A DNA stretch of 64,000 nt, taken from contig JALEMR010000021.1 in the NCBI GenBank assembly GCA_022768245.1, forward strand, positions 21,941-85,940, given 5' to 3'. The notes below the pieces were generated by a model. It was not told the DNA's origin. It did not search any database and saw only the letters and a program-made list of their open reading frames with translations. This document shows positions 1 to 9,273 of this stretch, in pieces; within the stretch, counting starts at the first letter, position 1, and each line of letters begins with the position of its first letter. Position numbers and translations under genes: made by a program. The stretch is from Oscillospiraceae bacterium (GTDB taxonomy: Bacteria; Bacillota; Clostridia; Oscillospirales; Ruminococcaceae).

Positions 1-1325
1 CAATAAATCAGTATATCTCAAACAATCATTCCACCCTTTCGGCTTACCTCGACAAGTTCAACAAGGTGCTTACTCAGCAGAAATTCAACCGCGCTTCCGA
101 GGATTCCGTCAGCGCCAACAGCGCAATGCGTATCAGAAAGCAGCTTGAAAATCTGAATATGTACGACACCAATCTTCAGAATGCCAGCGATATCTTCACC
201 GCTGCCGAGACAAGTCTCTACTATGTCAGCGGCACCCTTTACAATAATGTGAACCAGAAGCTGGTCTCTATCCAGAGCACTAAGGGCGATGTTGAATTCG
301 AGGCTATCGGCAACGAGATAATGCAGCAGGCAGAGGCTATGGTAAAGGCTCTTAACGTCGACAGCGGAGGACGTCAGCTCCTCGCAGGCACCAGCAACAA
401 CAAGGAGCCCTTCACATACAAGTACTATCTTACCGATGAGAACGGCAATTTCACCTACTACGAGACCGAGAACGTCCAGAAGACCGATGCAAGCGGCAAC
501 CTCATCTTTACCGATGTTAACGGCGATACCGTCCTCGGTCACGACGACGGCGCAGGCAATATGCTCTATGAGTACGAGGACGGCACCGCTCTTACCGATG
601 CGGCTATGATAGCTAATCTTACCGCCGTTACCGAGGATGTCTACAAGACCTATGCCGATGATGTGGTCGATGCTGAAGGAAACGTTATCCATAAGAAGGG
701 CGACTACATCGAGACCACCGAGGGCGCTGCGGGCGCAAAGCTCATGGAGGCAGGCGAGAACGATACTCTGAAAAATATGAGGGCTATCGTGTATTATAAC
801 GATCAGGATGTGACCCGGTATTCCGATAAGGCTTCCGAGTACAACGGCGCAGGCGGTATATTCATCGACGTGGGCTACGGCATCAAGTACGACAGCAACG
901 GCAACGTCGTTCCCACTACCGCAATGGATATCGCACTCAACGGCGCGGAGTATACGGGCTGCGGCGTTGACGACAGCGACGACAAGGAAGACAGCAACAA
1001 TATGGTGCAGCTTGCCTTCGACGCTGCAAGGGCTGCCTACAACGGCGACCTTGAGACCTGCAACCGCCTTATCGACAAGCTTTCCGCTGCACAGAAGACT
1101 ATGCTCGAGGGCATCACAGGGCTGGGCGTAAAGCAGAACAATATCGAGTTCCACCTCAGCAAGGATACCGATTACCGCATGAATCTTCAGGAAAAGCAGA
1201 ACGAGGTCGAGTGCGTCGATCTTACCGAGGCCATCACACAGCTGGAGGCTGCTCAGGCTTCCTATAATGCAGCCCTTCGTCTGGGCTCGCAGGCTGTTCC
1301 TCAGAGTATTTTCAACTTTATTTGA
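1..1325 (+). CDS. flgL: Flagellar hook-filament junction protein FlgL (HAP3), 5' end missing
   Basis: The reading frame is open from base 3, so the start codon lies before the window; the GTG at 66 is internal. FlgL joins the hook (through FlgK) to the filament and is exported by the flagellar type III system. The visible N-terminal helix resembles flagellin/FlgL D0-D1, with the segment FNRASEDSVSANSAMRIR followed by a heptad-rich stretch and QLLAGTSNN, matching the family's usual LxGxx region. The C-terminus (ITQLEAAQASYNAALRLGSQ, then FNF) is a typical FlgL D0 helix. The middle is acidic and Asp/Asn/Gly-rich (about residues 130-310), a variable surface domain. Four flagellar genes with short gaps follow, and flgK would be expected just upstream. 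Confidence 0.93.
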   Translation, partial: INQYISNNHSTLSAYLDKFNKVLTQQKFNRASEDSVSANSAMRIRKQLENLNMYDTNLQNASDIFTAAETSLYYVSGTLYNNVNQKLVSIQSTKGDVEFEAIGNEIMQQAEAMVKALNVDSGGRQLLAGTSNNKEPFTYKYYLTDENGNFTYYETENVQKTDASGNLIFTDVNGDTVLGHDDGAGNMLYEYEDGTALTDAAMIANLTAVTEDVYKTYADDVVDAEGNVIHKKGDYIETTEGAAGAKLMEAGENDTLKNMRAIVYYNDQDVTRYSDKASEYNGAGGIFIDVGYGIKYDSNGNVVPTTAMDIALNGAEYTGCGVDDSDDKEDSNNMVQLAFDAARAAYNGDLETCNRLIDKLSAAQKTMLEGITGLGVKQNNIEFHLSKDTDYRMNLQEKQNEVECVDLTEAITQLEAAQASYNAALRLGSQAVPQSIFNFI

Positions 1326-1364
1326 TGATATGATCCCAAAAAATTACGAAAGGGAGAGATGAAT

Positions 1365-1961
1365 ATGGAACCGCTTTTGAAGATCACTACGATCCCCATA
1401 GATGTTGAAGTGAAGATCAACAAGGCTACCATGGAACCTTTGGACAACGAGCTTCCCAAGGTCAGGATATCAAGGGATAAGGGCGAGTTCAACATAGATG
1501 CGGAGCCTGCTAAGATCCAGATAGACAATACCCGCATGTATAACAGCATCGGACTGAAAAAGCCTCTTCCCAGAGGCATCGAATACGGCGAAAAGGGGCT
1601 TTCCGTATGCTATCAGGGAGTTGCAAAGATCGTCGATAACGGCGTTGCCGTTGCCGACGGCAGGACCAACGCTTCCGAAATAGCAAAAAATGAAATGGTC
1701 AGCGACGCACTTTCTGCGTTTGACCATGTTACGGCGTTTATCCCCGAGGACGGTCCCGATATTTCATGGAAGGACGGCAAGCTCAGCATAAACTATACCG
1801 CCGACAAGCTCAATATCGACTTTGATGTCCACAAGACCCGATTCAAGTTTACTCCCGGAAGCGTGGAGCTTATCGTAAATCAGCTTCCCAGAGTCGAGAT
1901 CGAATATACGGGAGACCCTATTTATTTCCCGGCTTCGGCAAATCCCAACTATCAAGGATGA
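1365..1961 (+). CDS. DUF6470 (YviE-like) flagellar-operon protein
   Basis: About 198 residues, no signal peptide or membrane segment. The N-terminal half opens with LLKITTIPIDVEVKINKA, the kind of beta-rich start seen in the Bacillus YviE/DUF6470 family, whose gene likewise sits between flgL and fliW. The sequence alternates short hydrophobic strands with charged turns (PKVRISRDKGEFNIDAEPAK). The molecular role of the family is not established; its place suggests a cytoplasmic helper of late flagellar assembly. Start choice: GGGAG at 1352-1356 lies 8 nt before the ATG at 1365 but only 2 nt before the in-frame ATG at 1359, so 1365 is preferred. Identification rests mainly on gene order and overall look. 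Confidence 0.75.
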   Translation: MEPLLKITTIPIDVEVKINKATMEPLDNELPKVRISRDKGEFNIDAEPAKIQIDNTRMYNSIGLKKPLPRGIEYGEKGLSVCYQGVAKIVDNGVAVADGRTNASEIAKNEMVSDALSAFDHVTAFIPEDGPDISWKDGKLSINYTADKLNIDFDVHKTRFKFTPGSVELIVNQLPRVEIEYTGDPIYFPASANPNYQG

Positions 1962-2027
1962 TAAACCGCTGCCGTATGAGCCTTTGCGGCTCTGAACGGC
2001 ACTTACCGAATTTAAGCGAGGGCTTAT

Positions 2028-2477
2028 ATGAGCAGTTATATTAAGGTTAAAACCAGAGATTTTGATGAGATAGAAATATCCGAAAGAGAGATCCTTACAT
2101 TCGTTAAGGGCATATTTGCTTTTGAAGATTATACGTCCTATGTGCTTCTGGCACCTATCGGGGAGAATAAGTTCCCTATGTGGCTCCAGAGTACCCAGGA
2201 CGAGAATATCTGCTTCATCATCTTTGACCCTCTGGAATCCTGCCCCGATTACAGCGTTACTATCTCCGAGGAGGAGAAAAGGCTGCTGGGAGCTGCGGGC
2301 TGCGAGGATAAGATAGAATATCTCGTTATCGCGGTAGTTCCCGAAAAGTACGAGGATACCACCGTTAATCTGAAAAGCCCTATCGCTGTAAATACCGCGA
2401 ACAACAAGGCTCTTCAGATAATCGCTCCCGAAAATTATCCCATTAAGTTTCCTTTGTTCAAAAAGGAGGAAAAATAA
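2028..2477 (+). CDS. fliW: Flagellar assembly factor FliW
   Basis: 149 residues, the usual FliW length. Typical features: an early strand then IEISEREILTFVKGIFAFEDY (family pattern F.GI.GFE.), and later ESCPDYSVTIS and an FPLFK-type end. FliW binds flagellin and also binds CsrA outside its RNA site, so flagellin secretion frees FliW to relieve CsrA repression of flagellin translation. The stop codon overlaps the csrA start (TAATG, 2475-2479), so the two antagonists are translationally coupled. Flagellin itself is not in the window. Confidence 0.95.
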   Translation: MSSYIKVKTRDFDEIEISEREILTFVKGIFAFEDYTSYVLLAPIGENKFPMWLQSTQDENICFIIFDPLESCPDYSVTISEEEKRLLGAAGCEDKIEYLVIAVVPEKYEDTTVNLKSPIAVNTANNKALQIIAPENYPIKFPLFKKEEK

Positions 2478-2722
2478 TGCTGGTGATAACACGAAAGGCC
2501 GACGAGGGCGTTACTATCGGAGAGAATATCCGTGTGACCGTCGCCGAGATCGGCAAGGACAGGGTCAAGCTCGGGATAGAAGCCCCCGGTGATATCAAAA
2601 TTATCCGAAACGAGCTTTATTATACAGAAAAATTCAATATGCAGGCGGCAATGCGAAAGCTCCCCGCCGAGCTGGTAAGCCGTATAGTCAACGGCGAAAA
2701 TGGAAATGAAGAAAGGAAGTAG
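2477..2722 (+). CDS. csrA: Carbon storage regulator CsrA, translational repressor
   Basis: 81 residues. Starts MLVITRKADEGVTIGENI, the highly conserved CsrA strand 1-2 with the RNA-binding L4/R6 region, and continues VAEIGKDRVKLGIEAP. CsrA dimers bind GGA motifs in leader RNAs and block ribosome binding; in Firmicutes flagellar operons the main target is flagellin mRNA, with FliW as protein antagonist. The tail beyond about residue 60 is longer than in enterobacterial CsrA, as is common in Clostridia and Bacillus, where the extension helps FliW binding. RBS AAGGAGGA lies inside the end of fliW. Confidence 0.96.
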   Translation: MLVITRKADEGVTIGENIRVTVAEIGKDRVKLGIEAPGDIKIIRNELYYTEKFNMQAAMRKLPAELVSRIVNGENGNEERK

Positions 2723-2727
2723 GTATT

Positions 2728-5718
2728 ATGTCTGATTCTTCAAGCGGACTTTCAAGCACGACCTCCGGCGGAAGGACTATGTTCTCGGGACTTATGTCCG
2801 GTCTCGATACCGAGAGTCTCGTAAAGGCGGCTACCGCCAACCTTAAAACATCTATAAATACCAAAAAGCAGAGCCTTCAGAAGCTTACCTGGAAACAGGA
2901 CGCTTACCGCGATGTTATAAGCAAGCTCTCCGATTTTCAGAGCAAGTATCTGGATATCCTGTCCACAACGTCTATCAGAGCCAATGCGGTAATGAACAAG
3001 TACGTCGCTGAGTCTACCAACGACAAGCTGCAGGTCACCGCTAAATCGGGTGCGACTCCCGCGACCTATGATATCACCTATTCTCAGAAGGCTACCGCTG
3101 CCGAGCTTAAGGGGACAAAGGCTTCCGAGGGCAGCATCTATCTCGACTTCTCCGCGGCGGACGCGGGCAGCCATACCGTTGAGATAACCCTCGACGGAAG
3201 CACCAAAAAGGTCACCTTCAATGGCGGAGACAACGCTAAGCAGAATTTCCTCGACGCGGTAAACAGTACCTTCAAGGATTTTACCTCCACACGCTTCGCT
3301 TTTAAGGACGATGAGTCCAATACCGATACAACGGGAAAGCTTATCCTCAACACCGTTCCCGGCGATAAGGTGTCCCATAGTTTTGAGGCGGGCTACAGCT
3401 CCGCTATCGGTCTGAAAAACAACGGTTACAGCAGGATATCCACCAATGCTGTTCTCGGCGATATCGACTTCTCCACCGCTCTGGACGGAGATAAGTTCGA
3501 GTTCACCATCAACGGCGTGGATTTCAGCTTCAGCAGCGAATCAAAGATAAGCGATATCATCAATACCGTCAACAAGAGCAGCGCAGGCGTGACAATGTCC
3601 TTCAGCACACTGTCACAGTCCTTCGCGCTGTCATCAAGCAGCACAGGCGCAGGTCAGTCCGTTGAGATACTGCAGACAAAGGGCAACCTGATAAACTCGC
3701 TGTTCAACGTATCCGACGGCTCGGAAACGGGCGGAATCTCATGGGGCAGCAGCGTTTCGAAGGCGTTCACCGAGCAGATACCAAACGGTATGGGCTTCTC
3801 CTCCGTATTTGCGGGCGAGGACGGCTTCTCCGCGGATAAGACCATGTACATGACCGTTAACGGTTATGACCTTAAGCTGGACCTTTCCGCTCTTACCGCA
3901 AGACAGGAGACCGAAAAGATAACCGTCAATATCGGCGGCGAGGATAAGACCATTGATGCTAAGGTCTCCAAGACTGCCGATACCAAGGAAAAGATATACT
4001 CCTATACCGATGAGAACGGCGACACATATTTCATCGGCAAGGATAAAAAGGTTGCGTTCAGCGTCGATTCCGACGGCAAGACCGTAAGGGACGCAGGCGG
4101 GAACGTTATCGACGATGAAACACAGTACAAGGATATCATGGCGGATTCGGGCTTTACCAATTCTACAAAGGTGATGCACGAATTTACCGCCGATGAATAT
4201 GCCGACGCTTATAACGAGGCTCTCAACAAGGCTGTCGCTTCCAACGAGAAGCTCAACAGCGAGGTCACTCTCGAAATAGCCGTGAAAAACGGCTATAACG
4301 CCGAGACTGACGGCACCGTCGATGAATATCTGGCGAATATGAGCGATGTCGACAGGGAAGTCTTTCAGCTTCAAAAGGCACAGCGTCTCGATGAGACCGC
4401 TCTCGACAGGTGGGGTCTGAAATTCATCAGTAAAGAGGTCACCGACGCTGAAAACAATACCAATGCATATGTGGATCTCAATACCGGTGCCAATGCGTCG
4501 GTTTATATCAAGCGCGCCTCCGATTTCGGATTTACTCCCGAGAAGAACTACACCGAGAAGGCTGTGGACGATTCCTACGTTATCTCCGACAAGGCGCTCA
4601 CCTTCCTTAATGCGGACGGAAGAAAGCTCACCGTTACAGGCACCGGCGCCAACGGCGAGGTCACTGTCGCTGACCTTACCTCCGTTACCGACGCAAACGG
4701 AAATGCGGTATTCAAATTCGACGAAAACGACGGCACCATCACCATTGCCGAGGGCAATACCCTTACCTTTGCCGATTCCGATACAAGAACGTTCTTAAAC
4801 GACGTTTTCGGAAAGACTACCGTTAAGGGCGTTTCAAGCGATTCCGCTCTGACCGTTTACGGCACCAATGCACAGGTGACCATCAACGGAGTTACCCTCG
4901 AAAGCGCAGACAGTACCTTCACCGTGGACGGAACGACCTTTACCTTCAATAACGTTGCCGACTTCGATGCGGAGCTTGAACCCGATTCCGCTATCACTGT
5001 TACCACCAAGAAGGATAACAGTGCTATCATGGAGACTGTAAAGAGCTTCATCAATGATTACAATACCCTTATCAAGGACCTCTACAAGCAGGTACAGACT
5101 GCCCGTCCCAAGGACGGTTCCTCCTACTACGATCCTCTTACCGAGGAGCAGGAGGAGGAAATGTCCGATACCGAGATCGAAAAGTGGAACGAAAAGGCTA
5201 AGGAGGGCTGGCTCTACAACGATGTCACCGTCAATAGGCTTATCAATAAGGTAAGAGGAGCAATGTCTACCTCCTTTAACGGAATGTCCCTTTACGATCT
5301 GGGCATCACTCTGAAAAAGGGCGATTATACCGATCCTACCTACGAGATCGACGACAGCAAGCTTGAAGCGGCTATCAACCGCTACGGCGACGATGTGACC
5401 AAGTTCTTCACAGACAGCGAAAACGGTCTGGCTAATAATCTCAACAATGCCATTGACGCTGCTATCAGCACAAAGTCTACCGACGGCGCGGGCAATAAGA
5501 AGGGCTACGGCTATCTGACAGCTCTTGTGGGCGTTAAGGATACAGTCTCCGAGACCAGGAACCAGTATTACACCCAGATGCAGTCTGTTCAGAAGGTCAT
5601 CGACACTCTGCAGGAAAGATATGAGGACGAACAGGAAAGATACTGGAGCAGGTTTACCACGCTTGAAACGTATATTTCTAAAATGAGTATGCAGATGTCT
5701 TACTTTACTTCATATTGA
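2728..5718 (+). CDS. fliD: Flagellar filament cap protein FliD (HAP2), enlarged
   Basis: FliD forms the cap under which flagellin subunits fold. The N-terminal domain (residues about 15-115) has the family pattern MFSGLMSGLDTESLV and KQSLQKLTWKQDAYRDV. A flagellin IN-type motif occurs near residue 305-330 (STGAGQSVEILQTKGNLI). The C-terminal domain (about 770-996) holds IMETVKSFINDYNTLIKDLY and an end rich in coiled coil (YYTQMQSVQKVIDTLQERYEDEQERY). At 996 residues it is about twice the length of common FliD proteins; the extra mass is in the outward-facing D2/D3 region (about 330-770), which is acidic and rich in Thr, Asp and Asn. It follows csrA by 5 nt and precedes fliS. No cysteines were noticed. 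Confidence 0.95.
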   Translation: MSDSSSGLSSTTSGGRTMFSGLMSGLDTESLVKAATANLKTSINTKKQSLQKLTWKQDAYRDVISKLSDFQSKYLDILSTTSIRANAVMNKYVAESTNDKLQVTAKSGATPATYDITYSQKATAAELKGTKASEGSIYLDFSAADAGSHTVEITLDGSTKKVTFNGGDNAKQNFLDAVNSTFKDFTSTRFAFKDDESNTDTTGKLILNTVPGDKVSHSFEAGYSSAIGLKNNGYSRISTNAVLGDIDFSTALDGDKFEFTINGVDFSFSSESKISDIINTVNKSSAGVTMSFSTLSQSFALSSSSTGAGQSVEILQTKGNLINSLFNVSDGSETGGISWGSSVSKAFTEQIPNGMGFSSVFAGEDGFSADKTMYMTVNGYDLKLDLSALTARQETEKITVNIGGEDKTIDAKVSKTADTKEKIYSYTDENGDTYFIGKDKKVAFSVDSDGKTVRDAGGNVIDDETQYKDIMADSGFTNSTKVMHEFTADEYADAYNEALNKAVASNEKLNSEVTLEIAVKNGYNAETDGTVDEYLANMSDVDREVFQLQKAQRLDETALDRWGLKFISKEVTDAENNTNAYVDLNTGANASVYIKRASDFGFTPEKNYTEKAVDDSYVISDKALTFLNADGRKLTVTGTGANGEVTVADLTSVTDANGNAVFKFDENDGTITIAEGNTLTFADSDTRTFLNDVFGKTTVKGVSSDSALTVYGTNAQVTINGVTLESADSTFTVDGTTFTFNNVADFDAELEPDSAITVTTKKDNSAIMETVKSFINDYNTLIKDLYKQVQTARPKDGSSYYDPLTEEQEEEMSDTEIEKWNEKAKEGWLYNDVTVNRLINKVRGAMSTSFNGMSLYDLGITLKKGDYTDPTYEIDDSKLEAAINRYGDDVTKFFTDSENGLANNLNNAIDAAISTKSTDGAGNKKGYGYLTALVGVKDTVSETRNQYYTQMQSVQKVIDTLQERYEDEQERYWSRFTTLETYISKMSMQMSYFTSY

Positions 5719-5743
5719 TGAGCTTACGAAAGGATAACTTATA

Positions 5744-6109
5744 ATGCAGAATCCTTATCAGAACTACATGCAGAAGGCGGGGGAGACTATGACTCCCGCC
5801 GAGCGCACGGCGGCGGTCTACGACAGATGCATTACCGAGCTCCAGAAGGCCGTGTATTACATAGATAACAATTCCATTCCCGAGGCTCATAAGTCTATTA
5901 CAAAGGTGCAGGATATCATTGACTTTCTTGAAGGTCATCTTGTGGAGAAATATGAGATATCCAACAGCTTTGCGGAGCTTTACAGCTTCTTGAGACAGGA
6001 GCTTCTCACCGCAAACATTAAAAAGGATACGGAAAAACTCAAGGAAATTATCCCGTATTTTCAAAATCTGAAAGATTCCTTTACCGAAATGAGTAAGAAA
6101 GGAATGTGA
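5744..6109 (+). CDS. fliS: Flagellin export chaperone FliS
   Basis: 121 residues, all helical. The N-terminus NPYQNYMQ is the hallmark FliS start, and AAVYDRCITELQKAVYYID with PEAHKSITKVQDIIDFLEGHL matches the helices that wrap the disordered flagellin C-terminus. FliS keeps flagellin unfolded until export. RBS GAAAGGATAA precedes the ATG. It sits directly after fliD, as in most Firmicutes. Confidence 0.95.
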   Translation: MQNPYQNYMQKAGETMTPAERTAAVYDRCITELQKAVYYIDNNSIPEAHKSITKVQDIIDFLEGHLVEKYEISNSFAELYSFLRQELLTANIKKDTEKLKEIIPYFQNLKDSFTEMSKKGM

Positions 6110-6113
6110 GCTT

Positions 6114-6584
6114 ATGGATAATAAGCTGTTAAGTCTTGCCGACAAGAAGATCGAGCAGATGGAACATTTTAACGACATAACCTCAAAGATAATCTATGAG
6201 GACATCGACGGCGTGGGCGAGCTTATCGAAAACCGTCAGGAGATAATCACTGCGCTTGACGGCATATCCGCCGAGATGCGGCAGTATGTCAGCGAACAGA
6301 GCATCGAGCGGCAGACCGCTATTAATAAGGTGCTCCAGTCCGAGGATATCAATAATCTTACCGACGAGCTTATCGAGCTTCAGGGCAAGATAAAGATAAT
6401 GACGGGTCTCCGCGAGGAGATAAAACGCAATGACAAGGCGGCTGTGGACAGGCTGAAAATGCTCCGGGACGAGGCGTATGAGGGTCTGAAAAAATCCATG
6501 AAGAATAAGCAGACCATCAACTACTATGCTCCCAATTCGGGAGGAAATCTGTCCAACGGCAGCAAGCTGAATATCTCTAAATAA
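6114..6584 (+). CDS. Flagellar export chaperone, FlgN/FliT-like
   Basis: 156 residues starting 4 nt after the fliS stop. Predicted almost wholly alpha-helical with heptad patterns (ADKKIEQMEHFNDITSKIIY, then ELIELQGKIKIMTGLREEI), ending in a polar Asn/Ser/Gly tail. FlgN guards the hook-associated proteins FlgK/FlgL and FliT guards FliD; both are short helical proteins encoded beside fliS or flgK, and sequence similarity inside the group is low. Position favours a FliT or FlgN role, but which partner it binds cannot be told from sequence alone. Last gene of the flagellar block; a terminator follows. Confidence 0.7.
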   Translation: MDNKLLSLADKKIEQMEHFNDITSKIIYEDIDGVGELIENRQEIITALDGISAEMRQYVSEQSIERQTAINKVLQSEDINNLTDELIELQGKIKIMTGLREEIKRNDKAAVDRLKMLRDEAYEGLKKSMKNKQTINYYAPNSGGNLSNGSKLNISK

Positions 6585-6623
6585 TTTGCGGGATATCGGA
6601 AATAATAAAAGCAATTATAAACG

Positions 6624-6668
6624 GCGGAAGGATTTTCAGCCTAAGGCGTGAAAATTCTCCCGCTTTTT
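6624..6668 (+). terminator. Rho-independent terminator closing the flagellar operon
   Basis: Hairpin with arms 6624-6641 and about 6645-6663 (left arm GCGGAAGGATTTTCAGCC, right arm nearly its complement with a few G-T pairs and one bulge), a 3-4-nt loop and a following T5. It separates the flagellar genes from the radical SAM gene. Confidence 0.8.
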
Positions 6669-6697
6669 CATTAATGATAAAATCGGAGAATCACTCA

Positions 6698-8554
6698 ATG
6701 ACTAATAAGGAAAAAATCGAAAGCCTGCTGTTAAAGGTGAAAAATCCGTCGAGGTATATCGGCGGAGAGCTTAACAGCGTCGTTAAGGACAAATCAAAGG
6801 TGGACGTGCGGTTCGCGTTCTGCTTTCCCGATACCTATGATATCGGCATGTCTCACCTGGGCATGAAGATACTCTACTCCCTCAAAAACAGCCGCGATAA
6901 TTACTGGTGCGAGAGGGTATTTTCACCCTCACCCGATTTTGAGGCGCTCATGCGGGAAAACGGTTTGCTGCTGTACGGTCTGGAAAGTCTTGACCCTATA
7001 AATGAGTTCGACTTCGTGGGATTTACGCTCCAGTATGAGATGTGCTACACCACCGTGCTGAATATGCTTGATCTGGGCGGCATTCCCGTGTATTCCCGTG
7101 ACAGGGACGAGAAATATCCGCTTGTCATGGCAGGAGGTCCCTGCGTCTGCAACCCCGAGCCTATGGCGGATATCTTCGACTTCGTTGTCCTCGGCGAGGG
7201 CGAGGAGGTCAACCTCGAAATAATGGACATCTACTGCGAGATGAAAAAGAACGGAAGCTACTCCAAAAAGGCGTATCTTGAAAGGATAGCCCATGTGGAG
7301 GGCATATATGTGCCGTCCTTTTACGATGTCAGCTACAACGAGGACGGCACCGTTAAGGAATATACTATAATAAACGAAAACGCTCCCGCAAAGGTGAAAA
7401 AGCGCATCGTTGCCGATATGGACAGGGCGTTCTATCCCGAGAAATTCGTGGTGCCTTTTTCCGAGATAGTCCATGACCGCGCCGTGGTGGAGGTCCTGCG
7501 TGGATGCATCCGTGGATGCAGATTCTGTCAGGCGGGATTTATCTATCGTCCGTTCAGGGAAAAATCTGCGGAGAATATCTGTCACAGCACGAAATGTTTA
7601 TGCGAATCCACGGGCTATGAGGAAGTCTCGTTATCCTCGCTGTCCACAAGCGACCACGCCGATATCGACAATATCCTTGAAAAGCTCACCGAGTACACCG
7701 AGGGGGAGCATATCAACCTTGCGCTGCCCTCAATGAGAATAGACAAGTTCAGCGGCGATATCATGGAGCAGCTTCAAAAGGTACGCAAAAGCGGGCTGAC
7801 CTTTGCTCCCGAGGCAGGCACTCAGCGGCTGCGGGACGTTATCAACAAGAACATCACCGAGGAAAACGTCTTAAGCGCCTGCAAGCTGGCTTTCAGCGGC
7901 GGATATACTCAGGTGAAGCTGTACTTCATGCTGGGGCTCCCCGAGGAGACCGACGAGGATATCATCGGCATTGTAAAGCTTGCGGACAAGATAGCAGACT
8001 TATTCTATGCCAATCCCGACCGTCCCAAGGGCAAAAACGGACGGCTGACCATTTCCGTCAGCTGTGCAACGTTTATCCCCAAGCCCTTCACTCCCTTTGA
8101 GTTTGAGCCGAGGATAAGCGACGACGAGATTCGCCGCAGACAGGGTATCCTCATGGGAGCGGCTAAGGGGAAGAAATATCTGAACATAAGCTGTCATCAC
8201 AGCAATGTCAGCACTCTTGAAGCTGTCCTCGCAAGGGGCGACAGACGGCTCTGCGATGTGATATACAGTGCATGGAAGAAGGGCTGCAGGCTGGACGGCT
8301 GGGACGAGTATTTCCGCTATGACCTGTGGCAGGAGGCATTCCTTGAAAACGGCGCGGATATGGACTTCTACGCCTGCCGCACCCGTCCCTATGACGAGGT
8401 GATGCCATGGGATCATCTGGATTATCTTGTGTCGAAGAGGTTCCTTATCAGGGAAAACCAAAAGGCGCACAATGCGCAGACTACCAAAAGCTGCCGCGAG
8501 CAGTGCGCGGGCTGCGGAGTGAATGTGGAAACGGGGCGTGAGTGTTTTGGATAA
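6698..8554 (+). CDS. TIGR03960-type radical SAM protein with B12-binding-like N-terminus
   Basis: About 618 residues. The N-terminal part (about 40-240) looks like a cobalamin-binding-like domain (FPDTYDIGMSHLGMKILY). The radical SAM core follows, with the CxxxCxxC cluster motif in RGCIRGCRFCQAGF, then LSSLSTSDHADID and TFAPEAGTQRLRDVINK typical of the MiaB-like/YgiQ-like group. The C-terminus has a second Cys-rich patch (CREQCAGCG), possibly another metal site. Its product is not established for the family. It overlaps the downstream DUF2344 gene; the two are usually paired and sometimes fused, and in many Clostridia lie next to ribosomal protein genes such as L21/L27. Start 6698 is preferred because GGAG at 6685-6688 is 9 nt upstream; an in-frame ATG at 6674 sits against the terminator. 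Confidence 0.9.
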   Translation: MTNKEKIESLLLKVKNPSRYIGGELNSVVKDKSKVDVRFAFCFPDTYDIGMSHLGMKILYSLKNSRDNYWCERVFSPSPDFEALMRENGLLLYGLESLDPINEFDFVGFTLQYEMCYTTVLNMLDLGGIPVYSRDRDEKYPLVMAGGPCVCNPEPMADIFDFVVLGEGEEVNLEIMDIYCEMKKNGSYSKKAYLERIAHVEGIYVPSFYDVSYNEDGTVKEYTIINENAPAKVKKRIVADMDRAFYPEKFVVPFSEIVHDRAVVEVLRGCIRGCRFCQAGFIYRPFREKSAENICHSTKCLCESTGYEEVSLSSLSTSDHADIDNILEKLTEYTEGEHINLALPSMRIDKFSGDIMEQLQKVRKSGLTFAPEAGTQRLRDVINKNITEENVLSACKLAFSGGYTQVKLYFMLGLPEETDEDIIGIVKLADKIADLFYANPDRPKGKNGRLTISVSCATFIPKPFTPFEFEPRISDDEIRRRQGILMGAAKGKKYLNISCHHSNVSTLEAVLARGDRRLCDVIYSAWKKGCRLDGWDEYFRYDLWQEAFLENGADMDFYACRTRPYDEVMPWDHLDYLVSKRFLIRENQKAHNAQTTKSCREQCAGCGVNVETGRECFG

Positions 8555-9197
8555 AAAGCAGGTAAGAGCGTCCTTTGTCAAGACGGGCAGGACGATATAT
8601 ATATCCCATCTGGACCTGCTGCGGACAATGCAGAGAGCGCTGAAAAGGGCGCATATCCCCGCATGGTACAGCGAGGGATATAATCCGAGGATATATTTAA
8701 GCTTTCCGCTGGCGCTGTCGGTGGGTATCGTCGGGAAGCACGAATTCATGGACTTTTACATCACCGAAGAGATATCCTTTGAGGAAATAAAAGACCGCAT
8801 GAACGGGGTGCTCCCCGAGGGACTGCATATCATTGAGGTGCACTCTCCCGTCAACGAGGCTAAGGACATATTCGGGGCGGAGTATGTGATAAAAATGAGC
8901 GGAAGGGACATAGCTGCGCATTTTGAGCAGTTTGTCTCCGCGGACAGGATAGACGTGAAAAAACACAGCAGGAAAAAGGGCGAGGTCATTCTCGACATCA
9001 AGCCGTACACCGAAATACTGTCAAAGGCTGTGAACGGCGATGAACTTACTGCGGAGATACGCCTTCCTGCGGGGAATGAGCTGAATATCAATCCGTCCCT
9101 TTTCCTTGACGCATTCGCAGAAAGGTACGGCGAGCCCGAAAAAGTATATGTAGAACGCACAAAAATACTCTGCGATATGGGTGTGGAATTTGTGTAA
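8523..9197 (+). CDS. TIGR03936/DUF2344 family protein, radical SAM partner
   Basis: About 216-224 residues. Contains VRASFVKTGRTIYISHLDLL near the start and AHIPAWYSEGYNPRIYLSF, both characteristic of DUF2344, a domain often fused to or encoded after TIGR03960 radical SAM proteins. Here it is separate and overlaps the end of the upstream gene by 32 nt, implying translational coupling. The true start could be the GTG at 8538 or the TTG at 8547, which would put the conserved motif nearer the N-terminus, as in relatives. Biochemical function unknown; an RNA-modification or ribosome-linked role is only an inference from its usual neighbours. Confidence 0.88.
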   Translation: MWKRGVSVLDKKQVRASFVKTGRTIYISHLDLLRTMQRALKRAHIPAWYSEGYNPRIYLSFPLALSVGIVGKHEFMDFYITEEISFEEIKDRMNGVLPEGLHIIEVHSPVNEAKDIFGAEYVIKMSGRDIAAHFEQFVSADRIDVKKHSRKKGEVILDIKPYTEILSKAVNGDELTAEIRLPAGNELNINPSLFLDAFAERYGEPEKVYVERTKILCDMGVEFV

Positions 9198-9240
9198 ATA
9201 GGAGATATTTTTTGCACGAAAATAAAAACTGCAAAAACTC

Positions 9241-9269
9241 TTGAAATTTTGGGATAAATATGTTATAAT
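9241..9269 (+). promoter_or_regulatory. Sigma-A promoter for rplS
   Basis: TTGAAA (9241-9246), 17-nt spacer, TATAAT (9264-9269). Transcription would start near 9276, giving a leader of about 155 nt before rplS. Confidence 0.85.
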
Positions 9270-9273
9270 GATT

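Noticed and set aside
18..1154. Open frame of 378 codons antisense to flgL
   Set aside because: Shadow of flgL; no start site and no protein-like motif.
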